Below are positions 41,875 to 51,412 of a DNA stretch of 64,000 nucleotides, piece by piece (position 1 is the stretch's first letter; every line of letters begins with the position of its first letter). The position numbers and the translations under genes were made by a program. The notes beneath the pieces are model-generated. The model was not told the origin of the DNA. It ran no database searches and was given only the letters and a program-made list of their open reading frames with translations. Source of the DNA: Kiloniellaceae bacterium (lineage in GTDB: Bacteria > Pseudomonadota > Alphaproteobacteria > Kiloniellales > J153); contig JAJFGN010000028.1 of NCBI GenBank assembly GCA_021776115.1, positions 124,001-188,000 on the forward strand, in the 5' to 3' direction.

Positions 41875-43229
41875 TAAATTTGATCTTCTTTCCGAATTGA
41901 TGCCGTTACTTCTGCTAAGGATTCGTCTAATGTATTCACAATGGTATCAATGTCCCGCTCACTGATAATAAACGGCGGACTGATCTGGATATGGTCGCCA
42001 TCCTTGCCAAAATTCGCCAAAGGAATGCCAATGCCAACGATCACGCCGCGTTGGCGCATGGCAGCTGCGACGCGGGCCGCAAATCCAGATTCTTTCATAA
42101 ATGGCTCTCGGGTTTCCTGGTTCGTCACGAACTCGATTCCCACGAGCAAACCCTTGCCACGGATTTCACCGATAACGCGGTGCCGTTGGGCCAGTGATTG
42201 CAGCTTTTCGAAGAGGGTGCGACCAACCACAGCAGCCCGTTCGAATAAGCCTTCACGCTCCATAATCTCGAAAACCTTGAGCCCCACGAAGCAGGACATG
42301 GGCATGCCGCTATAGGTGAACCCATGGACGAAGCGGCCCGAGCCTTTCCGGAAAGGCTCAAGGACTTTCTCCGATACAACCATGGCCCCGAGCGGCGCAT
42401 AACCGCTGCCGATACCCTTGCCGAGGGTCATGATATCCGGTTCGACGTTCCAATGCTGGATGGCAAAGGGCCGGCCACAGCGTCCGTAGCCGCAAAGGAC
42501 CTCATCGGCGACGAAAAGGACATCGCAGCGATCGCAGATTTCGCGCACGCGCGCGTAATAGTCCGGGTGTGGCACGATACCTGTGGCCGATGTGCCGCCG
42601 ATTGGCTCGGCGAAGAACGCGGCGACAGTCTCTGGCCCTTCGAGCAAGATGGCTCGCTCCAGGTCATCGGCGCAGGCGAGCGAACAGCCGCCTTTCCCGA
42701 CACATAGTGGGCAACGGTACTCGTAGGGCGGAAAGATATGCTTGACCTGCAACAGGTAAGGTGAATAGAGACTTCGCCAGCTCGTTCGGCCGGAGAGCGA
42801 CAGGGTTGCCAGGGTGACTCCGTGGAAGCTTTGCCAGCGGGCGATCACTTTGTATTTCTGGGACTTTCCGCACTCCACGAAGTATTGTCGCGCCAGTTTC
42901 AAGGCGGACTCGTTGGCCTCCGACCCACCGGAAACGAAATAAACCGCCTCCATATTGTGTGGAGCAATTCCTAGAATTGCCTTGGCCAAATCCTCCTGCC
43001 AGGGGTGTGTGAAGGTGCCGCCGTAGACGAAAGTGATTTTTTCGCCGGCCTCGGCGATCGCCTGAGTGATCTCCGTGCGGCCATGACCAATTCCGACGAC
43101 GCCTGCGCTGGCATTGCCGTCGAGATATCGCCGACCCGTTGCGTCTTCCAGGTAGACGCCCGCCCCTCGAACGATCAACGAAGGTGCTGAATTGATATCC
43201 CGATAGAATACTGCCGACTGATTCTTCAC
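41874..43229 (-). CDS. Class-III PLP aminotransferase
   Basis: 451 aa. PLP Lys in MTLGKGIGSGYAPLGAM, Asp in VLFVADEVLCGYGRCG, and FVSGGSEANESALKLAR for the phosphate-binding loop. A cysteine-rich insertion near residue 170 (YRCPLCVGKGGCSLACADD) could bind metal. The family transfers amino groups from omega- or alpha-amino substrates such as beta-alanine or taurine-like compounds; the donor is unknown. ATGA overlap with the upstream ABC ATPase gene. Confidence 0.88.
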   Translation of the reverse strand: MKNQSAVFYRDINSAPSLIVRGAGVYLEDATGRRYLDGNASAGVVGIGHGRTEITQAIAEAGEKITFVYGGTFTHPWQEDLAKAILGIAPHNMEAVYFVSGGSEANESALKLARQYFVECGKSQKYKVIARWQSFHGVTLATLSLSGRTSWRSLYSPYLLQVKHIFPPYEYRCPLCVGKGGCSLACADDLERAILLEGPETVAAFFAEPIGGTSATGIVPHPDYYARVREICDRCDVLFVADEVLCGYGRCGRPFAIQHWNVEPDIMTLGKGIGSGYAPLGAMVVSEKVLEPFRKGSGRFVHGFTYSGMPMSCFVGLKVFEIMEREGLFERAAVVGRTLFEKLQSLAQRHRVIGEIRGKGLLVGIEFVTNQETREPFMKESGFAARVAAAMRQRGVIVGIGIPLANFGKDGDHIQISPPFIISERDIDTIVNTLDESLAEVTASIRKEDQI

Positions 43230-45124
43230 GCCTGCTCATCCTCCCGCACGAAGTGCCCGGGGGAAGCTTCGCGATAAGGACGCAAGTCCACTGCATCATC
43301 AACAGGCCTTATCGGGCTTGGAATCTCGTCCGTCGAAAGGCGAATCTCACGTCGATGCCTTTTCACTGCGGGCACCGGAACCGCCAATAGGAGCTTCTTT
43401 GTGTAGGGATGTTGGGGATCGTCAAAGACAGCCGCGCGTGGACCAATTTCGACGATTTGGCCAAGATACATGACCGCAACACGATGGCTTACGCGCTCGA
43501 TCACGGCCATGTCATGAGAGATGAAGATGTAACCCAGGCCGAGGTCTTGCTGAAGCTCAAGCATCAGGTTTATCACCTGGGCTTGCACCGTCACGTCCAA
43601 GGCCGAGACGGCTTCATCTGCAACGATGAGCTTCGGGTTGAGCGCAAGACATCGCGCTATACAGAGCCGCTGACGTTGCCCACCGGAAAATTCGTGCGGA
43701 TAGCGAAGTGCGTGTTCCCCATCAAGGCCAACGCGCCGAAGCAGTTCGACCACGCGATCATCGGCGGTCTGCCAATCCGCTATGCCATGGACCAACATCG
43801 GCTCTGCGATAGCCGCCCCAACCATTTTCCTTGGATTGAGAGACGCATAAGGGTCCTGGAAGATCATCTGCATGTCGCGACGCACCGCGCGCAGCCCGAC
43901 CCTGTCGAGGGCTAGGAGATCCCGGCCCTCAAACGCGATCGTGCCGCTGGTCGGCTCTATGAGACGCAGAATGCTACGGCCAACTGTCGACTTCCCGCAG
44001 CCGCTCTCACCCACCAAGCCTAGCGTCTCTCCCGTCGATAACGCGAAGGACACGTTCTCGACCGCATGAACGTTGGCCGTATGGCGACGCAATACGCCGG
44101 AACGGATCGGAAAGCGCGTTGTCAACCCCGCGACCTTGAGGAGCGAGATGCGCTCTAAATCTGCGTTCCGGCCCTCGAGCCGCGCCTTTGGTTCTTGCAC
44201 GGTTCTGACCGTGGGAAGCTCTGCCGTAGCAAGTTCGGCGGCTGACACATCAAGGACCTCGAAGCGTTCGGGAGCGGACTTTCCGCGCATGCTGCCAAGG
44301 CGGGGAACGGCGGCAAGCAGGGATCTCGTGTAACTGTGTTCGGGACTCTCGAAAATCTGGCGAGCGGTTCCTTCCTCCACCTTGTCGCCGCGATACATGA
44401 CGACCACACGATCAGCGACTTCGGCAACAACTCCCATGTCGTGGGTGATGAACATGACCGACATGGCGAGATCCCGCTGCAACATCCGGATCAAATCGAG
44501 GATCTGCGCCTGGATGGTCACATCAAGGGCGGTTGTAGGCTCATCGGCAATCAAAAGGCTCGGCTCGCAGGCGAGAGCCATCGCGATCATCACGCGCTGG
44601 CGCATGCCACCCGAAAAGTGATGGGGATAGTCATCAAAGCGGCTACGGGCTTTCGGGATCCGAACCAAGTCGAGGAGACGAAGGGCCTCTTTATTGGCCT
44701 GCATCCGGTCCATGCCGCGATGGTACCGCAACACTTCAGCAACCTGGAAGCCGATCGTCAGAACCGGGTTGAGGCTTGTCATCGGCTCCTGGAAGATCAT
44801 CGCCACGTCATTACCGCGGACACGGCGCATCTCATAATCCGGGAGGTCAAGCAGCTTGCGGCCGTTGAGCTCGATCGTCCCATCGACCCGGCTATTGGCC
44901 GCCGGCAGGAGTTGCATGACTGAGAGTGCCGTTACACTCTTTCCCGACCCCGATTCACCTACGATTGCGACAGTCTCCTGGCGATCGATTTCAAAGCTGA
45001 GATCGCGGACGACAGGAGTCCAAACGCCGTCGGTCCTGAACGATGTAGTTAGTCCCTCGACCCTCAGTACGGTAGGCGCGCGACTCGCCTCCTCACGGGC
45101 GTTCAATTGTGAGACGCCGCTCAT
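43226..45124 (-). CDS. Dual ABC ATPase (DppD-DppF fusion, GsiA-like)
   Basis: 632 aa with two complete ATPase domains. The first has Walker A GESGSGKS, signature FSGGMRQRV and Walker [13 protein letters not shown]; the second, from ~residue 325, has [18 protein letters not shown] and [12 protein letters not shown] (Ala-Val in place of the usual Pro-Val). The ATG at 45124 overlaps the DppC stop by ATGA. Energises import by the two permeases upstream. Confidence 0.92.
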   Translation of the reverse strand: MSGVSQLNAREEASRAPTVLRVEGLTTSFRTDGVWTPVVRDLSFEIDRQETVAIVGESGSGKSVTALSVMQLLPAANSRVDGTIELNGRKLLDLPDYEMRRVRGNDVAMIFQEPMTSLNPVLTIGFQVAEVLRYHRGMDRMQANKEALRLLDLVRIPKARSRFDDYPHHFSGGMRQRVMIAMALACEPSLLIADEPTTALDVTIQAQILDLIRMLQRDLAMSVMFITHDMGVVAEVADRVVVMYRGDKVEEGTARQIFESPEHSYTRSLLAAVPRLGSMRGKSAPERFEVLDVSAAELATAELPTVRTVQEPKARLEGRNADLERISLLKVAGLTTRFPIRSGVLRRHTANVHAVENVSFALSTGETLGLVGESGCGKSTVGRSILRLIEPTSGTIAFEGRDLLALDRVGLRAVRRDMQMIFQDPYASLNPRKMVGAAIAEPMLVHGIADWQTADDRVVELLRRVGLDGEHALRYPHEFSGGQRQRLCIARCLALNPKLIVADEAVSALDVTVQAQVINLMLELQQDLGLGYIFISHDMAVIERVSHRVAVMYLGQIVEIGPRAAVFDDPQHPYTKKLLLAVPVPAVKRHRREIRLSTDEIPSPIRPVDDAVDLRPYREASPGHFVREDEQA

Positions 45125-46032
45125 TCCGCGCCTTCGCCGCGTAGCTTTGGATCGATCGCATCCCTCAGCCCATCGCCAAGCAGATTCAGCGAGAAAACGA
45201 CGACAAGGATGGCAAGGCCCGGCCAAACCGCGAGCCATGGACCGTCAAGAATGTTCTCGAAGCCCTCCCGGATCATACCGCCCCAGGTCGGCGTCGGCGG
45301 TTTGACGCCCAGACCGATAAAGGCAAGAGACGCTTCGACTCTGATCGCCGTCGCCATCCAGAGCGATCCCATGACCAGAATCTCCGGAAGGATGTTCGGC
45401 AAGATGTGCAAGCCCATAAGCCGCGCATCCGAATATCCAAGGGAGCGACCGGCTTCGATAAACTCGCGTTCCTTTATGATGAGCGTTGGTGACCGAGCGA
45501 TGCGCGCGAAGGGCGGGACCGCTGTCAGGGCGATTGCGATCACAAGGTTGGTGATGCTCGGCCCCAGCATCGCAACAATGATCAGACCGAGAATGAGAGA
45601 CGGGAACGCCAGAAGGATGTCCATTGTCTGCATCAAGACGAGATCGACCCGACCGCCAAAGTAGCCGGCAACGACGCCGATGAAGGAGCCAACGACAATG
45701 GCGACGGTGATGGACAGCAAACCGATCAAGAGGGAAATACGAGCCCCATAGAAGAGGCGTGAAAGGATGTCGCGACCGAAATAGTCGGTTCCCAGCAAGA
45801 AGTCGTCCGACGGCCCCTGGAGACGATTGGAGATGTGCTGATCGATTGGGTCGTAGGGAGAAATCCAAGATGCTAGAAGCGCCACCACGACGACGATCAT
45901 AAAGAGGCCGAGGCCAACCCATGACGTTTTGTTAGAATTGAAAGCTTTGATTGTTTCCCGGAGGCCATTCGACAACAGAATCGCGACCTTACGTTTCCGA
46001 GTCAGCACCCTGAAGTCCGTCGACACAGTCAT
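45121..46032 (-). CDS. DppC-type ABC permease
   Basis: 303 aa with six hydrophobic segments; GTDYFGRDILSRLFYGARIS and the cytoplasmic EAGRSLGYSDARLMGLHILPN coupling loop are typical. ATGA overlaps at both ends place it firmly within the operon. Confidence 0.92.
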   Translation of the reverse strand: MTVSTDFRVLTRKRKVAILLSNGLRETIKAFNSNKTSWVGLGLFMIVVVVALLASWISPYDPIDQHISNRLQGPSDDFLLGTDYFGRDILSRLFYGARISLLIGLLSITVAIVVGSFIGVVAGYFGGRVDLVLMQTMDILLAFPSLILGLIIVAMLGPSITNLVIAIALTAVPPFARIARSPTLIIKEREFIEAGRSLGYSDARLMGLHILPNILPEILVMGSLWMATAIRVEASLAFIGLGVKPPTPTWGGMIREGFENILDGPWLAVWPGLAILVVVFSLNLLGDGLRDAIDPKLRGEGAE

Positions 46033-46967
46033 TCGTACTTCACCCTCGGATCAATGAGGCCGTAGGTCAGGTCTGTGATGATGTTCACAATGACGACAAT
46101 AAAGGTGTAGACGACCATCAGTCCCTGCAACATGGTATAGTCGCGTTGGCTCAACGCCCCGATGATCAGCTTTCCGAGACCTGGCCTATTGAAGACGATC
46201 TCGGTGAGAACCGAATTGCCAATTTGAACGCCCAGGAAGAGACCGACCACCGTCACAATGGGAATGAGGGCGTTGCGCAGCGTATGGCGCCAGATGATCT
46301 CCGAAGCCGGGACACCTTTCGCCTTGGCGGTGCGGACGTAATCTTGCCCGAGCGCCTCCAGCATAGATGAGCGGGTTACGCGCGTAACATAGGCTGCCAT
46401 GATCAGACCGAGACTAAGAGCCGGCAACACCAGACTTCGAAAGTGATTGCCCAGCCCCGTCCCGGCAAAACTGATGACGGGGAACCAGGCGAGCTGAATG
46501 GAGAAGATCAGCAGCAACAGAATCGCCGAAACAAATGCCGGAAACGAAAGGCCGAGGAGCGAGACGACGCGGATGGCGTAGTCGGCCAAGCGATTGCGGC
46601 GGACAGCGGCCCAGGTTCCGAGTGGCACGCCAACGACAATGCCGATTGCGAGTGCGACTACGGTAAGTTCTATCGTCAACGGCAGGACCCGCACGATTTC
46701 GTCGAATACGGGTGTCCCCTTGACCATGGAGACACCCCAATCGCCGACCAACGCGTTGGAAACGAAATCCCAGTACTGTTGGTAGAGCGGCTGGTTCAGG
46801 CCCAACCGATTGCGCAGCGCCTCGATCGCTTGCTGAGTTGCGTGATCGCCAAGGATAACCTGTGCGGGATCACCCGGAACAATGCGCACCAGAAAAAAGA
46901 CCAGTGTCAGCACCGCCAGGAGCGTTACCACGGAAAGAAGCAAACGTCTGATTATATAGCTGTACAT
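46029..46967 (-). CDS. DppB-type ABC permease
   Basis: 312 aa. Opens with YIIRRLLLSVVTLLAVLTLV and has the RSSMLEALGQDYVRTAKAKG loop. ATG 46967 is preferred over a TTG two codons upstream; only a weak ribosome site (TTGAAG) is visible. It follows the binding-protein gene after a gap containing a terminator-like hairpin. Confidence 0.9.
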   Translation of the reverse strand: MYSYIIRRLLLSVVTLLAVLTLVFFLVRIVPGDPAQVILGDHATQQAIEALRNRLGLNQPLYQQYWDFVSNALVGDWGVSMVKGTPVFDEIVRVLPLTIELTVVALAIGIVVGVPLGTWAAVRRNRLADYAIRVVSLLGLSFPAFVSAILLLLIFSIQLAWFPVISFAGTGLGNHFRSLVLPALSLGLIMAAYVTRVTRSSMLEALGQDYVRTAKAKGVPASEIIWRHTLRNALIPIVTVVGLFLGVQIGNSVLTEIVFNRPGLGKLIIGALSQRDYTMLQGLMVVYTFIVVIVNIITDLTYGLIDPRVKYE

Positions 46968-47034
46968 CTTCAAATTATGAAATTGTGGTCAGGAGTGCAG
47001 AATTGGTGGTGTCTTTCGGCGAAAGCACAGAGCC

Positions 47035-47080
47035 AAAAAAGTGCAGGCGGGTAATGTTGTTACAATGCACTACCCGCCTG
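47035..47080 (-). terminator. Terminator/attenuator between binding protein and DppB
   Basis: Ten-bp perfect arms CAGGCGGGTA/TACCCGCCTG with a 17-nt loop, followed on the minus strand by CAC and six T. It begins 20 bp after the binding-protein stop. It probably terminates most transcripts, giving excess binding protein over permeases. Confidence 0.7.
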
Positions 47081-47100
47081 TTGACTTCCATTCGTGACGA

Positions 47101-48657
47101 TCAGTTCTTAAAATGTGACGCTTCCGTAAGCGTTGGCGCTAAGTTGAGGTTTCCCTTGAGTTCATACCCGAGATCCAGGTTGTCTTTATAAGCCCAGACT
47201 TGAAGGGCCTCTATCATCGGGATGCCACACACGTCCGCCATAATCTTTTCCTGGGCGGTCTGCCAGAGCGCCTTCTGCTTGTTGACGTCAGGCTCGGCTC
47301 GCGCTGCATCGATTTCCGCGTCTGCTGCCGAGCAGTGCGAAAAGTTCGTTATCGCCGTCGGGGTATTGACGGTGCTTCTCGAGTGGAAGAAGTTTGTGAG
47401 ATATACATCAGCCACCGGGAATCGTGCCGCCGCATAGTGAACCACGGGCGATAGGTCCTCCCGGATCTTGCTGTGGAAGGTCGCGTGCTCAACCGGTTCG
47501 ATCTCCAGATTGATACCCGACTCTCGAAGCTGTGCCTGCACGACCTCCATTGTTGTCGCCATAATTGGCAATGTCGTATGGATGGTCTTGATCGTGATTC
47601 CATCCGGATATCCGGCTTCAGTGAGCAGTTTCCTGGCTTTGTCGGGGTCGTACGGCAGGAGCGGTACATCTTCGGAAAAGCCGAGGTATCCAATCGGCAC
47701 AATTGACTTCGCTTCACGATTTGCCGCCTTACCCTTGAGCTTGACGAGCCCGGCTCGATCGATTGCATGCGCAATTGCTTTGCGAACACGAATGTCATCG
47801 AGTGGTTTCACGGTTACATTGAGATAGAGTGTCGAAAGCTCCGCTGGTTCCATCACAGCGACAACCGCACCAGGTACCTTCGCAGTCCGCTCGATCCACT
47901 TGGAGTCTTGCTTCCCGAAGATCATATCGACTTCGCCAGAAGCGAAGGCTAGATCTCGGCTGGCATCTGACGGGATATAGCGATAGACGATCTCTCGGAT
48001 CTTCGGCTTACCGCGGAAATAGTCGTCATTAGCCTTCAGGCGAACCAACTGCTGGGACTGATACTCTTCAAACATGAAGGGACCGGTACCAACCGGTTTC
48101 TTGTTAAAGTCTTCGCCCATCTCCTCTGCCGCCTTCTTACAGACGATATTCCCGCCGTGATAGTTGGACAATAGGCCGAGAAGACTCGGAATCGGGTTCT
48201 TGAGCGAAACCCGGACAGTATACTTATCGAGTGCTTCGATGGATTTCAGTGCTTTGAAGCTGCCGGCGAAACCCGAGCGATCGGGATCCGCCGCCCGGTT
48301 GATCGAGTATACGATGTCGTCCGATGTCAACTCACCGTATCCGTGATGGCATTGCACCCCTTCCCGCAGATTGAAGGTCCATTCGGTTCCATCCGCGTTG
48401 GATGCCCAGCTTTGTGCCAGATCCGGCTCGATGAATTCGGGGTTGGCTTGGCCTGGTTTGATCCTCACTAGGCCATTGAACATCCAGTTGAACAATGCCT
48501 TATCAACTACCGATGGAGACTGGTGGGGATCCAGGTTGTTGGCGTCTTGAAAGCCGATGCCAACCACCAATGTTGTCTTCTCTTCCGCCAGGAGACTGCT
48601 GGCAAAACTGACGGCAGCAAAGGCCGCTGCCATTGTGGTTATCAAAAACTTCTTCAT
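47101..48657 (-). CDS. Dipeptide-type periplasmic binding protein (SBP_bac_5)
   Basis: 518 aa with a Sec signal (MKKFLITTMAAAFAAVSFA..., cleavage near LLA-E). Family features: ANNLDPHQSPSVVDKALFN, LAQSWASNADGTEWTFNLREG and KKPVGTGPFMFEEY. ATG 48657 has GGGAGGTAAC upstream; 14 upstream codons are rejected. Cargo unknown; the neighbouring flavoenzyme and aminotransferases suggest an N-methylated or other modified amino compound. Confidence 0.9.
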   Translation of the reverse strand: MKKFLITTMAAAFAAVSFASSLLAEEKTTLVVGIGFQDANNLDPHQSPSVVDKALFNWMFNGLVRIKPGQANPEFIEPDLAQSWASNADGTEWTFNLREGVQCHHGYGELTSDDIVYSINRAADPDRSGFAGSFKALKSIEALDKYTVRVSLKNPIPSLLGLLSNYHGGNIVCKKAAEEMGEDFNKKPVGTGPFMFEEYQSQQLVRLKANDDYFRGKPKIREIVYRYIPSDASRDLAFASGEVDMIFGKQDSKWIERTAKVPGAVVAVMEPAELSTLYLNVTVKPLDDIRVRKAIAHAIDRAGLVKLKGKAANREAKSIVPIGYLGFSEDVPLLPYDPDKARKLLTEAGYPDGITIKTIHTTLPIMATTMEVVQAQLRESGINLEIEPVEHATFHSKIREDLSPVVHYAAARFPVADVYLTNFFHSRSTVNTPTAITNFSHCSAADAEIDAARAEPDVNKQKALWQTAQEKIMADVCGIPMIEALQVWAYKDNLDLGYELKGNLNLAPTLTEASHFKN

Positions 48658-48731
48658 GATTGTTACCTCCCTTTCACACTGGTTCAAATAGCTACACATT
48701 CGCCCATTCAGATTTCTATCCGTCGTGGAAA

Positions 48732-51152
48732 CTACATATGGAAACGCCGGTTCTCGGGGTCGTAGGCCGGCGCTGGAAGCACGCGTGCATCGCGAATTTT
48801 GCCAAGAGCCATGACTTGAAGCTCCGTGCCTGGCGCCGCGTAGTCCGCATCAATGTATGCAAATGCTAGGGTTTGACCGAGATGCGGCCCGTACGCGCAT
48901 GATGTAATCGAACCGATGAGGCGACTGTCGACAAGTACGGCTTCAGAGCCGTGGCAATCGGCGTCCTCGACATCAACCGTCAAGTAGACAAACGTCTGTA
49001 GCGGGTCCTCTTCAGCTTGGATTTGGACGGCATCGCGACCGACGAACCGATTCTTCTCAAGTTTGACAAAAGCCATCATGTTGGCTTCTCGAAGATTGCT
49101 TGTTGTGTTGAGCTCTCTCGTGCCCTTGATAGCTTTCTCCAGACGCATGGCGGTCAAAGCGGCTATGCCGAAGTTGTCAATTCCATCGGCCTGTCCGGCT
49201 TGCCACAGAGCGTTGTAGACCGCTAACAAGTCGGTCATGAGCACGTGAAGTTCCCAACCCAGTTCGCCGACAACAGACAGCCGTAGCGCTCTCACACGTT
49301 TTCCCGCGACCGTGATTTCTTGGGCGGTGAACCAGGGGAAGTGCTCATTTGATAGACCGGCGGTGGTAACAGCCTGCAGGACGCTTCGAGACAAAGGTCC
49401 AGCAATCGCAATGACCCCAAACTCGTCGGACACATTGGAGATATCGACCGTTTCTCCTGGTGCTTTATGTTGGTGTAACCAATCCAACACTCTGATCTCG
49501 TCAAACGAGGAGAAGAGAAGATAGAACCTCTCCTGAGTAAGGCGCGTACAGGTGAGCTCTGATTCGATAGTGCCCTTGTCATTGAGCAGGTATGTGAGCG
49601 TTACGCCTCCGATGTTTCGAGGAAGGTGGTTCGTCGTAAGACGATCAAGAAAACTCTCAGCGCCGACGCCGGACACTTCCAATTTTGCAAAGCCCGACAG
49701 ATCAAGAAGACCGACTTTCTCCCGAACCACTTGAGTCTCATGCTCGATCATCTGAACTGCTGGCGTTCTTCGAAAACTTTCGAAATGCCGCTGTGGTACA
49801 CCATTACGGGCGAACCAAGCAGGCCGCTCCCAGCCGAACATCTGTTCGAATACAGCTCCACTGCTCCTTAGACGCTCAAAGAGCGTGCTTTGCCTCACGG
49901 GACGCCCAACCGGGCGATCGCGTCCAGGAAAGGGCACCTGGTGGCGGATGACATAGTCTTCTTTGACTTTTTCGATGGCGTAATCGTAGCCAGCCCAACG
50001 CCCAAAGCGTCGAGGATCGAACTGGCGCATGTTGATCTGTGCGGAACCATGCACGATCCACTGAGCCAGATATTTGCCGATTCCTGGTCCCCAACCGACC
50101 CCAATAGGTACACCACAAGCGCACCAGAAATTCTTCAAGCCTGGCGCCGGCCCTAAAAGCATCGACCCATCTGGAACGTAGGTAATTGCACCGTTAACAA
50201 CTTGCTTGATGCCCTTATCAGCAACTAGCGGGAAGCGTTCGAGAGCGACCTCAAGCGACGGCATAATGCTGTCGTAGTCTGCTTCAAAGAGTTCGTTTTC
50301 CGACTCCCAAGGAGTCCCCTCCAGCCAGACCGGATGAGGGTCCCGGTAAATCCCCATTAGAACAGAGCCTTGCTCCTGGCGGCTATATACGGAGATCTCG
50401 TGGTCATCCCGGAGTATGGGAAGCTCCCGGGTCAGCTCGGCCAGTTCGGGTACCGCCTCGGTAATAAGATACTCGTGCGCGGAACATACGATCGGCAGAT
50501 CCAATCCAACCCACTTGCCGATCTGTCGTGCGAAGGTTCCTCCAGCATTGACGACAAACTCGCAGGTAATCGCTCCTTGTTCCGTTAGCACGCACCATTC
50601 GCCGTTGGGCTGCGCCTCGATATTGAGTACCCGATTATGTCGGATAACCTTTGCGCCGCGCTGTCGAGCACCTTTTGCGAGCGCCGCTGTCGCGCCTGCA
50701 GGGTCGACATGCCCGTCGGCTGGTGTTGAAAGCGCCGCCTTTACGCCGTCGAGCTTATAGAAGGGGTGTAGTGCACGGATCTCATTAGGGCCGATGATGT
50801 CCATCGGGTGGTCAAGCGCTCGGCCTACGCTCAGGATGTAGAGAAGGTAATCCAATTCATCATCAGTATAGGCCAGACGTAGACTCCCACAGCCGTGCCA
50901 CGTTACAGATTGGCCCGTTTCCTGTTCGAGTTTCTGGAAAAGATCAATGCTGTACCCGCCCATCCTGGCGATGGCTTCATTGGCAATACAATGCGTTGTC
51001 AAACCTGCGGCATGCCAAGTTGATCCGGACGTGAGTTCCGATTTCTCGATAAGAACGCAATCCGCCCAACCCTCCTTGGACAGATGATAAAGCAGGCTGC
51101 ATCCGACGCTTCCGCCGCCTACGATCACGACACGGGCATGGCTAGGCAGCAT
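48732..51152 (-). CDS. FAD-dependent dimethylglycine/sarcosine-dehydrogenase-like enzyme with aminomethyltransferase domain
   Basis: 806 aa. An N-terminal DAO domain has the FAD dinucleotide motif VVIVGGGSVGCSLLYHL and H47 in GSTWHAAGL, the residue that holds FAD covalently in dimethylglycine dehydrogenase. Around residue 430 a GcvT-type folate-binding domain begins (REKVGLLDLSGFAKLEVSG) and continues with a C-terminal barrel (FVGRDAVQIQ). The pair oxidatively demethylates N-methyl amines and passes the C1 unit to tetrahydrofolate. The true substrate here is unknown. Confidence 0.88.
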   Translation of the reverse strand: MLPSHARVVIVGGGSVGCSLLYHLSKEGWADCVLIEKSELTSGSTWHAAGLTTHCIANEAIARMGGYSIDLFQKLEQETGQSVTWHGCGSLRLAYTDDELDYLLYILSVGRALDHPMDIIGPNEIRALHPFYKLDGVKAALSTPADGHVDPAGATAALAKGARQRGAKVIRHNRVLNIEAQPNGEWCVLTEQGAITCEFVVNAGGTFARQIGKWVGLDLPIVCSAHEYLITEAVPELAELTRELPILRDDHEISVYSRQEQGSVLMGIYRDPHPVWLEGTPWESENELFEADYDSIMPSLEVALERFPLVADKGIKQVVNGAITYVPDGSMLLGPAPGLKNFWCACGVPIGVGWGPGIGKYLAQWIVHGSAQINMRQFDPRRFGRWAGYDYAIEKVKEDYVIRHQVPFPGRDRPVGRPVRQSTLFERLRSSGAVFEQMFGWERPAWFARNGVPQRHFESFRRTPAVQMIEHETQVVREKVGLLDLSGFAKLEVSGVGAESFLDRLTTNHLPRNIGGVTLTYLLNDKGTIESELTCTRLTQERFYLLFSSFDEIRVLDWLHQHKAPGETVDISNVSDEFGVIAIAGPLSRSVLQAVTTAGLSNEHFPWFTAQEITVAGKRVRALRLSVVGELGWELHVLMTDLLAVYNALWQAGQADGIDNFGIAALTAMRLEKAIKGTRELNTTSNLREANMMAFVKLEKNRFVGRDAVQIQAEEDPLQTFVYLTVDVEDADCHGSEAVLVDSRLIGSITSCAYGPHLGQTLAFAYIDADYAAPGTELQVMALGKIRDARVLPAPAYDPENRRFHM

Positions 51153-51384
51153 GCGAACATTCTCCCGGGGACATTCTCAGCAATTTCCTTAGCCGGTGAA
51201 CGGTGGTCTGGACATCTCTGGAGCTGACAAAAACTCGGCCGATATTGGATCGCCAAATGAGAACCGGGCCTACAGGAGAACCATGTCCGCCAGCAACAAC
51301 GGTTACCGCGAACGCATTGGGCGCGCGCGTTGTCAGTGCTGCCGTCACGAAGCCGGCCACAACGGCTGTATTTGGTCCTTTCAT
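51142..51384 (-). CDS. Possible small hydrophobic protein (80 aa), unrecognised
   Basis: An open frame between the class-IV aminotransferase and the flavoenzyme starts at ATG 51384 with GAGGAG 10 nt upstream and overlaps the flavoenzyme start by 11 bp. The N-terminal half (AVVAGFVTAALTTRAPNAFAV) could be one membrane segment; the C-terminal half is basic. No family recognised. The ribosome site and coupling favour translation, but it may only be a leader that couples translation, or a chance frame. Confidence 0.3.
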   Translation of the reverse strand: MKGPNTAVVAGFVTAALTTRAPNAFAVTVVAGGHGSPVGPVLIWRSNIGRVFVSSRDVQTTVHRLRKLLRMSPGECSHAA

Positions 51385-51412
51385 TGCTTTGGTTCTCCTC
51401 TATTGAAACGGT

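Noticed and set aside
39223-43229. Taurine pathway (taurine-pyruvate aminotransferase plus sulfoacetaldehyde acetyltransferase)
   Set aside because: The enzyme classes would fit, but the ThDP enzyme lacks recognisable Xsc-like N-terminal sequence and no sulfur-specific transporter, sulfite exporter or phosphate acetyltransferase gene is present.
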